A stretch of 13,976 nucleotides of DNA from Candidatus Kaiserbacteria bacterium. GTDB lineage: Bacteria; Patescibacteriota; Minisyncoccia; Phycocordibacterales; JABAAK01. This document shows, piece after piece, positions 7,104-13,893 of this stretch. How positions within the stretch are numbered: position 1 is the stretch's first letter; every line of letters begins with the position of its first letter. Location: contig JABABE010000099.1 in the NCBI GenBank assembly GCA_014238395.1, forward strand, positions 1 to 13,976. The letters are read 5' to 3'. Both the position numbers and the translations under genes were made by a program. Under the pieces are notes generated by a model. The model had not been told where the DNA came from. It ran no database searches and saw only the letters and a program-made list of their open reading frames with translations.

Positions 7104-7809
7104 GTTCTCTTGATTCTTCTTCGACATGGGCACGACTCACTGCAGATGCCATCAAACCTGTTGGAGCAGCTATCATACCTACACCAAGAAGCAAGAAAGC
7201 CATTGTAAACAGTCTTCCTCCGAGTGTAATCGGCACAACATCTCCGTATCCGACAGTAGTTAGGGTGACTATCGCCCACCAGAAACTATCAAAAATTGTT
7301 CCAAACTGCTCAGGCTGGGCTTCGTGTTCAAATTGATATATACCAATAGCAGAAAAATAAAGCAACGATGTTATGGTTGTAACAAAAATTAACAATTCCT
7401 CTTTTGCAATTGAAAATGCTCTTTGTACTCTGTTTAGTGCTTTGTTATATCTTGCAAGCTTGATTAACCTAAATATACGCAAGAATCTAAGTATTCTTAC
7501 AAACTGAAGATCAAAACCAAAAAAGAGTAGTACAGGCAAAATTGCAATAAGGTCTGCGAGCCCAAAAATACTAAAGACAAATTTTAACTTTTTTTTCGAT
7601 GAGTACACTCGGAGTATATACTCTATAACAAAGATAAAAACTATTATAGTATCTATGTTTTCTAAGAATATTTTTTGCGAAACACTAATAGATGGGAGCG
7701 TCTCAAGCGTTAAAATAACAAGTGACCCCAATATAAGGAACTGAATTAACACTTCAAACATGTGCCCAAATTTACCTTCTCCGTTTATGAATTGCTTTAT
7801 AGTGTACAT
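7084..7809 (-). CDS. Voltage-gated-type potassium channel (six transmembrane, one pore)
   Basis: This 241-residue protein has the full Kv-like layout. Four hydrophobic segments form a voltage-sensor domain, with an S4 helix carrying a basic residue every third position (R105, R108, R111, R114, K117, R120). S5, a pore helix and S6 follow. The selectivity filter TTVGYGD is at residues 184-190, preceded by WWAIVTL, and indicates K+ selectivity. There is no cytoplasmic ligand-binding domain; the C-terminal tail is short and charged. It probably conducts K+ across the cytoplasmic membrane to set membrane potential. It follows yifB by 42 bp on the same strand. Its last 20 bp overlap the 3' end of an opposing small gene. 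Confidence 0.93.
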   Translation of the reverse strand: MYTIKQFINGEGKFGHMFEVLIQFLILGSLVILTLETLPSISVSQKIFLENIDTIIVFIFVIEYILRVYSSKKKLKFVFSIFGLADLIAILPVLLFFGFDLQFVRILRFLRIFRLIKLARYNKALNRVQRAFSIAKEELLIFVTTITSLLYFSAIGIYQFEHEAQPEQFGTIFDSFWWAIVTLTTVGYGDVVPITLGGRLFTMAFLLLGVGMIAAPTGLMASAVSRAHVEEESRELSKTES

Positions 7810-7815
7810 TTTATT

Positions 7816-7833
7816 TATATATCTTATATTATA
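7816..7833 (-). promoter_or_regulatory. Two candidate -10 elements before the channel gene
   Basis: On the minus strand TATATA (7816-7821) ends 6 bp before the ATG and TATAAT (7828-7833) ends 18 bp before it, nearly the same double arrangement as at rsmA. No convincing -35 or SD is visible in the 42-bp gap after yifB. Confidence 0.4.
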
Positions 7834-7851
7834 CTTATATTTCTTTGCAAC

Positions 7852-9420
7852 TTAACTAAACTTGTTTTCTTTGTATTGAATTGCTTCTAATACATGTTCT
7901 TTTAATATCTCTTTAGAGCGACTGATATCAGCTATTGTACGCGCACATTTTAATATACGATGATAGCTTCTCGGAGACAGTGATAAGTTTTGTGATGCTG
8001 TGTGTAACATTTCTCTGACATCATCTTGTAGTGTTATGTACTTGTCTATATCTCTTGTGGACATTTCTGCATTTTTTGTAATATTTTCTTTTTGAAATCT
8101 TTCTTTCTGAATTAACCTTGCGTTTAAAATACTTTCTCGAGCTTTTTTTGTTTGTGAACCTTCTTTGTTTTTTTGATCCAGTGTCTTGTAGTTTACACTG
8201 TCTACAAATACCCACATATCTATACGATCCATTATCGGACCAGTTATCTTTTTTTGATAATTTGCTAAAACATTTGGAAGGCAAACACATTCTTGACTAC
8301 TTCCTTTTTTACCACAAGGACAAGGGTTGAGTGCAGCTACTAATATAACAGAGCAGGGATAAGACGCAGATCCTGCAGAACGAGAAATTGTGATTGTATG
8401 TTCTTCAAGAGGTTCGCGAAGTGATTCTATAACTCTTCTGTCAAACTCTGGAAATTCATCTAAAAATAAAACGCCATTGTTTGCGAGAGATATCTCTCCA
8501 GGTTTTATTTTTCCTTTACCACCACCAACTATAGAAACATAAGATGACGTGTGGTGAGGTGAGCGAAAAGGTGGAAACAAAACAGGAGAAAAGGAAGACA
8601 GTTCTCCAGAAATCGAATATATAGAAGTAGTCTCTACTATCTCTTGTTTTGTGAGAGGTGGAAGTATGGACCGCAGCGCCTTTGCAAGTAGGGTTTTTCC
8701 TGTGCCAGGTGGTCCGTACAACATTATGTTGTGAGATCCTGCTGCCGCTATGGTTAGTGCCCTTTTTACAAACTCTTGTCCTTTTATGTCTTCAAATAGC
8801 ATATCATCTGTATATTGATCAGAAACAGTGGACTTAAAAGAATGTACCAGCTTCTCAATAGGGATTTCGTTGTTTAAATGAGATGCCAACTGAGATAATG
8901 AAGAAACTGGGTATATGTCCATATCATCCATTAAACTTGCTTCCTTTGTGTTTTGGGCTGGTACATATACTTCAGTTAAACCAATACTTTTTAAATATTT
9001 TAAAATACACAAAAGACCTCTGACTGATTTGACTTGTCCATCAAGAGACAGTTCCCCAATAAAAACTTTGTCTTTTAATGAATTTGTGACAAATCCGCTT
9101 GCTTGTAGATAAGCTGTAGCTATAGCAACATCAAACATAGAACCTTCCTTTTTTTTGTCTGCTGGAGCAAGAGAAACTATGATTTTTTGATTTTTTCTTT
9201 TTGGAGAAGGAAAGCCAGAATGTTTTATTGCCGAGGTAACTCTGTCCCTAGATTCTTCTATAGACTTGTCAGCAAGACCAATGATGACAAAAGAATAAAT
9301 TCCTCTGGATATATCTATTTCAACTGTTATTTTTTCTCCAGACAGTCCGTCTGGTTGTGCTGTTATAATTTTTGCGAATTTTTTATTGTCTTTGCTTGCT
9401 ATTTGATTTTTATATGACAT
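7852..9420 (-). CDS. comM: YifB/ComM-type magnesium chelatase-like AAA+ ATPase
   Basis: From the ATG at 9420 this encodes 522 residues, the usual length for the family. The N-terminal domain (about 15-185) is the ChlI/Lon-fold part. A central AAA+ module follows with Walker A GPPGTGKT (236-243), Walker B GVLFLDE (316-322) and the RSPHH motif (287-291). The family's cysteine clusters are present (NPCPCG at 365-370, ECVC at 377-380), as is the C-terminal Mg-chelatase-like helical domain. In transformable bacteria ComM is a hexameric helicase that drives branch migration when incoming single-stranded DNA recombines; this function is transferred from the family. A TTG codon at 9423 just upstream is in frame, but the ATG is the better start. 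The gene overlaps the zinc finger gene by 11 bp, so translation is probably coupled. AGAGGT just upstream of the ATG is the only SD-like motif at any start in the window. Confidence 0.93.
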   Translation of the reverse strand: MSYKNQIASKDNKKFAKIITAQPDGLSGEKITVEIDISRGIYSFVIIGLADKSIEESRDRVTSAIKHSGFPSPKRKNQKIIVSLAPADKKKEGSMFDVAIATAYLQASGFVTNSLKDKVFIGELSLDGQVKSVRGLLCILKYLKSIGLTEVYVPAQNTKEASLMDDMDIYPVSSLSQLASHLNNEIPIEKLVHSFKSTVSDQYTDDMLFEDIKGQEFVKRALTIAAAGSHNIMLYGPPGTGKTLLAKALRSILPPLTKQEIVETTSIYSISGELSSFSPVLFPPFRSPHHTSSYVSIVGGGKGKIKPGEISLANNGVLFLDEFPEFDRRVIESLREPLEEHTITISRSAGSASYPCSVILVAALNPCPCGKKGSSQECVCLPNVLANYQKKITGPIMDRIDMWVFVDSVNYKTLDQKNKEGSQTKKARESILNARLIQKERFQKENITKNAEMSTRDIDKYITLQDDVREMLHTASQNLSLSPRSYHRILKCARTIADISRSKEILKEHVLEAIQYKENKFS

Positions 9421-9790
9421 CAACCTCTTTGTCTACATGTTCTTTACAGGTTTTAGCTGCTGGATTTGCATTTAACCTATCTAACTCAATTTTTTTCCCA
9501 CATAATAAACAAACGCCATAAGTTCCATTGTTTATACTATCTAATGCTTTTTTTATGTTGTTGTATCTGGTTTCAAGTCCTGCAACTAAACCAACTCTTT
9601 CTTGATAAATTGTTGTTTGCACTGCATCCTCACCTTCTCCTGCCAATCCGTCTGAATCCAAATCTATTTTAGGAATCCAGTCATTTAAGTCTGATGAATT
9701 TTGAACGGCAATACTCTTTAATTGATTTGAAACAATTTTTTCTTCTTCTATTAATATTTTTTTGAATTTTTCTTCTTGTTCTGATTTCAT
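9410..9790 (-). CDS. TraR/DksA-type zinc finger protein
   Basis: This 126-residue protein has a Glu/Lys-rich N-terminal helix, a second helix leading into the GTYG motif (residues 89-92), and a C-terminal zinc finger with C94, C97, C115 and H118. Spacing is C-x2-C-x17-C-x2-H, the DksA/TraR geometry with the last cysteine replaced by histidine. DksA-family proteins enter the RNA polymerase secondary channel with an acidic coiled-coil tip and modulate initiation, often with ppGpp. Here the turn between the helices is acidic and Gly-rich (DLDSDGLAGEGEDA, 43-56), but I cannot confirm the DksA tip residues. It may therefore be a general TraR-like regulator. It starts 21 bp after the coiled-coil membrane protein gene and overlaps comM. 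Confidence 0.85.
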   Translation of the reverse strand: MKSEQEEKFKKILIEEEKIVSNQLKSIAVQNSSDLNDWIPKIDLDSDGLAGEGEDAVQTTIYQERVGLVAGLETRYNNIKKALDSINNGTYGVCLLCGKKIELDRLNANPAAKTCKEHVDKEVDVI

Positions 9791-9798
9791 ACTTCTAT

Positions 9799-9804
9799 AT
9801 TATC
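9799..9804 (-). promoter_or_regulatory. Candidate -10 of the TraR/DksA-like gene
   Basis: The minus strand reads GATAAT, then 8 bp (ATAGAAGT), then the ATG at 9790. It lies in the 21-bp gap to the upstream stop codon. No -35 was found at 16-18 bp. Spacing predicts a leaderless transcript that would also include comM. Confidence 0.4.
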
Positions 9805-9811
9805 ACAAAGA

Positions 9812-10930
9812 TTATTTTATCGTTGCTCTTGCTCTGTTTAATATTTCTATAAAAACTTCTTTATTTGTAGCTATAATTAAGGCCCTTGTGTTTACTATGG
9901 AATATAAAAGTCTTATTTCTCCATTTGTATCTTCCAGAATTCTTGTAGTTTGGTTGTCTATTATGCTTGTATAAAAGCCTATATTTTCAAATTCCACAAG
10001 ATTCCCTGGATATAAATCAGGAAAAATTTTCTGCATATCGGTTATTAGTATTCTTTCCCAAGCAAAAACGCCAGACTGTGCTCCAGCAAAACTATTGTCT
10101 TTTAAATACAAAACAAAAACAAACCCATTTTTATTTTTTATTGGAAATGTTCCCAAAAAAGACTGTCCCGACAAAGAAGAAAGCAACAGTGTTGGAATAT
10201 TTGTTTTAAAAGATGAAAAAAGTTCTTTTATATTTATATGTTCAGGTTGCTCATTTATAATTTTGTAAGGAACTATCTCTGTTAACAAATCAAGTTTTTG
10301 ATCTTCTGCGATGACTTTTCTGATAGGGTCGATATCTATCGTTGCATTTATGCTAATTGTCTTTTCTGCATTAAAACGTGATGGTGTCTTTTCTTCCACT
10401 TTCGTTGTTTTGACAGCTATCTTTGTATAAAAAAGATAGCCAGAGGATATGAAAAGACCACCTACTAAAAAGAAAGCAATGAGACTGTATAGCAGTATTT
10501 TATTTAAAACATTTTTTTTGGAATATTCTTTTTGAAAATCCCTTATATCTCTTGCTTTTATTCCTTTTTCTAACCACTGTCCCCTTCTCGTGGAGAAATC
10601 TTTCCAAGCTTGTTCAAGCTTAGCCGTTTTCACTATCGTGCTTTGGTCTAGTGGTGCAGCTGTTTGAGGTTCTTTTTTTACTTCTTTGGCTTTTTCCTCA
10701 AGTTCCTTGTTTTTTTTTAACAACTCTAATTCTTCTTTTTTTAATTTTTTTTCTTCTATCAAAATCTCTTTTGCTTCCTCTTGCTTCCTTTGAATCTCTT
10801 TTGCTTCCTTCTTTGCAACAAAACTAGCCCCCTCTTGATTCATATTTTTTTGATCGTTGTCAAAAGTACGAATACTGCTGAGAGGGTTTTGCTCATTTTT
10901 TTTGTTTAAGCTTTCTTTGTTTTCTTCCAT
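9812..10930 (-). CDS. Membrane-anchored coiled-coil protein of unknown function
   Basis: This is 372 residues with a three-part layout. Residues 1-140 are cytoplasmic-looking, with a Lys/Glu heptad-like coiled coil at about 37-87. One transmembrane helix follows at about 143-168. The rest (170-372) is a mixed alpha/beta domain that would lie outside the cytoplasm, with motifs such as GVFAWE (287-292) and a C-terminal part ending in IEILNRARATIK. There is no cysteine and no recognised domain. The orientation, positive residues before the helix, suits an N-in topology. It follows pnp by 16 bp. A link across the membrane between a cytoplasmic partner and an external domain is a reasonable inference, for example in envelope or pilus assembly, but no function can be assigned. 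Confidence 0.8.
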   Translation of the reverse strand: MEENKESLNKKNEQNPLSSIRTFDNDQKNMNQEGASFVAKKEAKEIQRKQEEAKEILIEEKKLKKEELELLKKNKELEEKAKEVKKEPQTAAPLDQSTIVKTAKLEQAWKDFSTRRGQWLEKGIKARDIRDFQKEYSKKNVLNKILLYSLIAFFLVGGLFISSGYLFYTKIAVKTTKVEEKTPSRFNAEKTISINATIDIDPIRKVIAEDQKLDLLTEIVPYKIINEQPEHINIKELFSSFKTNIPTLLLSSLSGQSFLGTFPIKNKNGFVFVLYLKDNSFAGAQSGVFAWERILITDMQKIFPDLYPGNLVEFENIGFYTSIIDNQTTRILEDTNGEIRLLYSIVNTRALIIATNKEVFIEILNRARATIK

Positions 10931-10937
10931 ATGACGG

Positions 10938-10943
10938 TTTATA
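10938..10943 (-). promoter_or_regulatory. Candidate -10 of the coiled-coil membrane protein gene
   Basis: The minus strand reads TATAAA, then exactly 7 bp (CCGTCAT), then the ATG at 10930. It lies between the pnp TAG stop (10947-10949) and the start. No -35 is evident and the gap contains no SD-like sequence. Confidence 0.4.
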
Positions 10944-10946
10944 TAA

Positions 10947-13010
10947 CTACAAGAAAAACTCTGGGTTTCTGTCCTTAATAGATAGGGAAATTTTCCCGTC
11001 TTTTTTTATCTCTTTTATTACTACTGGAACAGAGTCACCCACTTTCACTAAATCGCTAACATTTGTGACATGATCTTTGCTCATCTCTGAAATATGTACA
11101 AGCCCTTCTCTTTCACCAAAAAATCGAACAAAAGCACCAAAATCTTTTATAGATGATACTTCACCTTCATAATTTTCTCCAACGTTAAACTCGTGTGCTA
11201 TATCGTCTATCATTTTTTTTGCTATTTCTGTTTGATCCTGTTTACCTGTTATAAAAACAGATCCGTCGTCTTCTATCTTTATGTCGCTTACACCAGATAT
11301 TTCTTGTATCTTCTTTATACTTTCTCCACCAGAACCTATTACTTTTCCAATCATGTCTGGACTTATCTTTACTTTTATAATAGAAGGAGCGTCTTTTGAG
11401 ATATTGGTTCTATGTGCTGATATCTCAGAGTCTAGTGTTTTGATAACTGTGTTTTTTGCAGTGTTGGCTTTTTCTACTGCTTCTATGATTACATCTGATG
11501 GAACACTTTGTAGTTTAGTGTCCATTTGTATTGCTGTCATTTTGTCTTTTGTGCCGGCAACCTTCAAATCCATTCCACCGTAATGATCCTCTGGACCTTG
11601 TATGTCTGTAAGAACAACATATTTACCATCGTGAGTCATAACACCCATAGAGATACCAGCAACGTGCTCTTTTATAGGCACACCACCGTCCATAAGAGCG
11701 AGAGAGGATGCGCAGACAGATGCCATAGACGTAGAGCCGTTTGAAGACAAACATTCCGAAACAATTCTTATTGTATAAGGAAAAGAAGACTGGCTCGGGA
11801 GAATTTTTGCAATCGCTTTTTCTGCCAAAGCGCCGTGCCCAATCATCCTTCTGTTTGGTGATCCTATCCTACCAGTTTCTCCTGATGCAAACGGTGGAAA
11901 ATTATAGTGATGCATAAAAAACTTTTCTTTTTCTGGTTCTTCTGGTGTGTTTAACATAAGTGCGTCGCCTGGACCACCTAGAGTCAGGGCACTTAATACA
12001 TGTGTTTCTCCTCTATAAAAAATCCCAGTTCCGTGTACAGTCTCTACAAGACCACCAGCTTTAGCACTAAGTTGTCTTATTTGATCAAGTCCTCTGCCAT
12101 CAACACGAACACCTTCTTTGACTGCTTTTTGATGGACTAGTGTTTCTACTTTCTTTTCGAAATAATTGATCGCTTGATCTAATAGTTCATTTTCAAGCTT
12201 TTCTGCTGCTACTTCTTTCCACTCGTCTTTTATGTCATATATAGATTTTTCTGTCCCTATGACATTTTGTAACTTTTCTTTAATTTGTTGTTCAAACAAG
12301 TCTACTATTTCTTTTGGGGTGTCTTTTATTTTCACTTCGATTTTTTTCTTTCCTTGTTCAGCTATAATCGTTGTTTGAAAGTCATGCAGTTTTTTTATTG
12401 TGTCTTCAGCTTTTCGAACAGCAGAAACAAATTGCTTGTGGTCTATAAGCCCCTCTTGCTCAATCATTGTTATACCGGATTTGCTACCACAAAACATAAA
12501 CTTAGAAGCGTCCTCTTTGATGCCTTGGTATTCAAAGGAGTCTCCGTCAATGGTAAGGGACGCAGGTGATACAGGTCCAGCAAAAGGTATGTCTGAAACT
12601 GACAATGCGAGTGATGCACCTAGAATAGACAAGAAGTCTGTATCATAATCTCCGAGAGACAAACAAGTTGTGACTATTTGTACTTCTCTATGAAAACCAT
12701 CTGGAAAAAGAGGTCTGATTGTTCGGTCGGTCATCCTTGATGTAAGTGTTGCATTCGTTGACGGTCTCCCTTCTCTTCTCATAAAGCGAGAACCAAGTAT
12801 CCGTCCAATAGAATAAAATCTTTCTTCAAAATCTACTGTCAATGGAAAATAAGGAAGGTGAGAGTCTGAATTTGACATACAAGCAGTAACTAAAATTTTT
12901 GTTTTACCAACAGATAGCATTACTGATCCATTTGCATTTATAGCTAAATCAGAAAAAACAACATCTAGTGTATTTCCGTCTATATCTATTGAATATTTTT
13001 TTTCTTGCAT
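10947..13010 (-). CDS. pnp: Polyribonucleotide nucleotidyltransferase (PNPase)
   Basis: PNPase degrades RNA 3' to 5' by phosphorolysis, and can add tails in reverse; it is a homotrimer that often joins the degradosome. The 687-residue chain has the full domain order: first RNase PH-like domain (about 5-215), helical linker (220-300), second RNase PH-like domain (302-530), KH (543-600, with GKVIGSGG at 555-562) and S1 (612-682, with DFGAFVRF and LVHISEM). In the active half FPPFASGETG (371-380), SPNRR (384-388), SSNGSTSMASV (422-432), D475, D481 and K483 are present. The usual GDMDFK reads GGMDLK (478-483), a change next to the metal-binding aspartates. The ATG at 13010 follows the NYN gene by one base, so expression is coupled to it. 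The rpsO-pnp neighbourhood is widely conserved; the inserted NYN gene is unusual. Confidence 0.98.
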   Translation of the reverse strand: MQEKKYSIDIDGNTLDVVFSDLAINANGSVMLSVGKTKILVTACMSNSDSHLPYFPLTVDFEERFYSIGRILGSRFMRREGRPSTNATLTSRMTDRTIRPLFPDGFHREVQIVTTCLSLGDYDTDFLSILGASLALSVSDIPFAGPVSPASLTIDGDSFEYQGIKEDASKFMFCGSKSGITMIEQEGLIDHKQFVSAVRKAEDTIKKLHDFQTTIIAEQGKKKIEVKIKDTPKEIVDLFEQQIKEKLQNVIGTEKSIYDIKDEWKEVAAEKLENELLDQAINYFEKKVETLVHQKAVKEGVRVDGRGLDQIRQLSAKAGGLVETVHGTGIFYRGETHVLSALTLGGPGDALMLNTPEEPEKEKFFMHHYNFPPFASGETGRIGSPNRRMIGHGALAEKAIAKILPSQSSFPYTIRIVSECLSSNGSTSMASVCASSLALMDGGVPIKEHVAGISMGVMTHDGKYVVLTDIQGPEDHYGGMDLKVAGTKDKMTAIQMDTKLQSVPSDVIIEAVEKANTAKNTVIKTLDSEISAHRTNISKDAPSIIKVKISPDMIGKVIGSGGESIKKIQEISGVSDIKIEDDGSVFITGKQDQTEIAKKMIDDIAHEFNVGENYEGEVSSIKDFGAFVRFFGEREGLVHISEMSKDHVTNVSDLVKVGDSVPVVIKEIKKDGKISLSIKDRNPEFFL

Positions 13011-13011
13011 A

Positions 13012-13515
13012 TTATTTAATTAAAAATTTTCTTTTTTCCATAGACAAATCTAAAAAGTCGTCAGCTGTTTGTATCAAGTTTGACGAACAAGATTGCTTAA
13101 AGGTTGCTATCTCTACCTGACAACCAGTCAACTTTAAGTATTCAACCACAGGTATCAAGTCCCCATCTCCGGTAGCAAACACAGCGACATCTATCTTAGA
13201 AGCAAGACCTATGGCATCTACTGCCATACCAACATCCCAGTCTCCTTTTTTTGCACCACTTGAAAATGTTTGAAGGTCTTTTATCTTTGTTTCTATTCCA
13301 GATTTTACAAGAGCGTCAAAGAAATTAGACTCCTCTTTTGTTTCTGTTTTTATCACATAAGCAATGGCTCTTATCAATATCCTGTCTGAAACTATTTCAG
13401 TTAACAGCTTTGTGAAGTTCACTTTTGAACCGTAAAGATTCTTTGCACTGTGATATAGGTTTTGTGTATCTATAAAAACACCAACTTTTTGGTTTTTATG
13501 TTTTATTATTGTCAC
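13012..13515 (-). CDS. NYN (LabA/DUF88-type) domain protein, putative RNase
   Basis: This 167-residue protein is essentially one PIN-like NYN domain. The acidic residues that bind metal in this fold are visible: D16 in VFIDTQNLY, D92, D94 and D100 in GDWDVGMAVD, and D117 and D119 in ATGDGDLIPV. NYN proteins of this type are predicted metal-dependent ribonucleases, and some have been shown to cut RNA; activity here is inferred. It starts with GTG at 13515, 29 bp after rpsO, and I see no in-frame ATG before M97 in GMAVD. It ends one base before pnp. The position between a ribosomal protein gene and the main exoribonuclease gene suggests a role in RNA turnover or ribosome-linked decay. Confidence 0.88.
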   Translation of the reverse strand: MTIIKHKNQKVGVFIDTQNLYHSAKNLYGSKVNFTKLLTEIVSDRILIRAIAYVIKTETKEESNFFDALVKSGIETKIKDLQTFSSGAKKGDWDVGMAVDAIGLASKIDVAVFATGDGDLIPVVEYLKLTGCQVEIATFKQSCSSNLIQTADDFLDLSMEKRKFLIK

Positions 13516-13544
13516 GATTTATTTTGTTAAATTTATAAAAATGT

Positions 13545-13811
13545 TTATTTTCGAAGAGAATTGATTTCCAACAATTTTTGATAACCGTCACCATTTGTCT
13601 TTTTAGAGTGGTATAAAAATTTTTTCCTTTTTGATAAAAGGTTAACAAGTCCTCTGTGTGAGTGCTTGTCTTTCCTGTGTGTTTTTAAATGTTCGTTCAG
13701 TTTTTGTATTTGTTTAGTTAAAAGGGTCACTTGTACTTCAGACGAACCCGTATCTTTGTCGGTTTTACAAGATTTTTTTATGCAATCATTTTTTTCTTCT
13801 TTTGTAAGCAT
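13545..13811 (-). CDS. rpsO: 30S ribosomal protein S15
   Basis: S15 is a primary 16S rRNA-binding protein that nucleates assembly of the small-subunit platform. The 88-residue length matches the family. The signature DTGSSEVQV (residues 20-28, usually DTGSPEVQV), the LNEHLKTHRKDKHSHRGL segment (38-55; family usually SRRGL) and KRKKFLYHSKK (61-71) are all present. In many bacteria S15 represses its own mRNA through a structured leader. Here a -10-like TATATT ends only 7 bp before the ATG, leaving no room for such a leader unless another promoter lies further upstream. It heads the minus-strand run that includes the NYN gene and pnp. Confidence 0.97.
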   Translation of the reverse strand: MLTKEEKNDCIKKSCKTDKDTGSSEVQVTLLTKQIQKLNEHLKTHRKDKHSHRGLVNLLSKRKKFLYHSKKTNGDGYQKLLEINSLRK

Positions 13812-13818
13812 ATACTCT

Positions 13819-13824
13819 AATATA
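13819..13824 (-). promoter_or_regulatory. rpsO: Candidate -10 of rpsO
   Basis: The minus strand reads TATATT, then 7 bp (AGAGTAT), then the rpsO ATG. A TTCCAA at 13842-13847 sits at the -35 distance (17 bp) but is a poor match. Spacing predicts transcription starting at or beside the ATG. Confidence 0.45.
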
Positions 13825-13878
13825 CAACAACAAAGAAGTTTTTGGAAGTATCTCTAGAAAATATTTATTGCGACACTG

Positions 13879-13884
13879 TATAAT
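13879..13884 (+). promoter_or_regulatory. -10 of the Xer-like recombinase gene
   Basis: A perfect TATAAT, then 9 bp, then ATG at 13894. No good -35 is seen at 16-18 bp. The 82-bp gap to rpsO carries both divergent starts and nothing else I can identify. Confidence 0.45.
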
Positions 13885-13893
13885 ATAAACATT

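Noticed and set aside
8021..8290. 89-codon Lys/Arg-rich frame inside comM
   Set aside because: It is out of frame within the AAA+ coding sequence and matches no family; a shadow.
9421..9423. TTG as the comM start
   Set aside because: It adds one residue only, and the ATG directly after it is a stronger start with better spacing to AGAGGT.
10660..10850. Long pyrimidine-rich tract on the plus strand
   Set aside because: It is explained by Lys/Glu codons (AAA, AAG, GAA, GAG) of the coiled coil on the minus strand, not by a separate DNA element.
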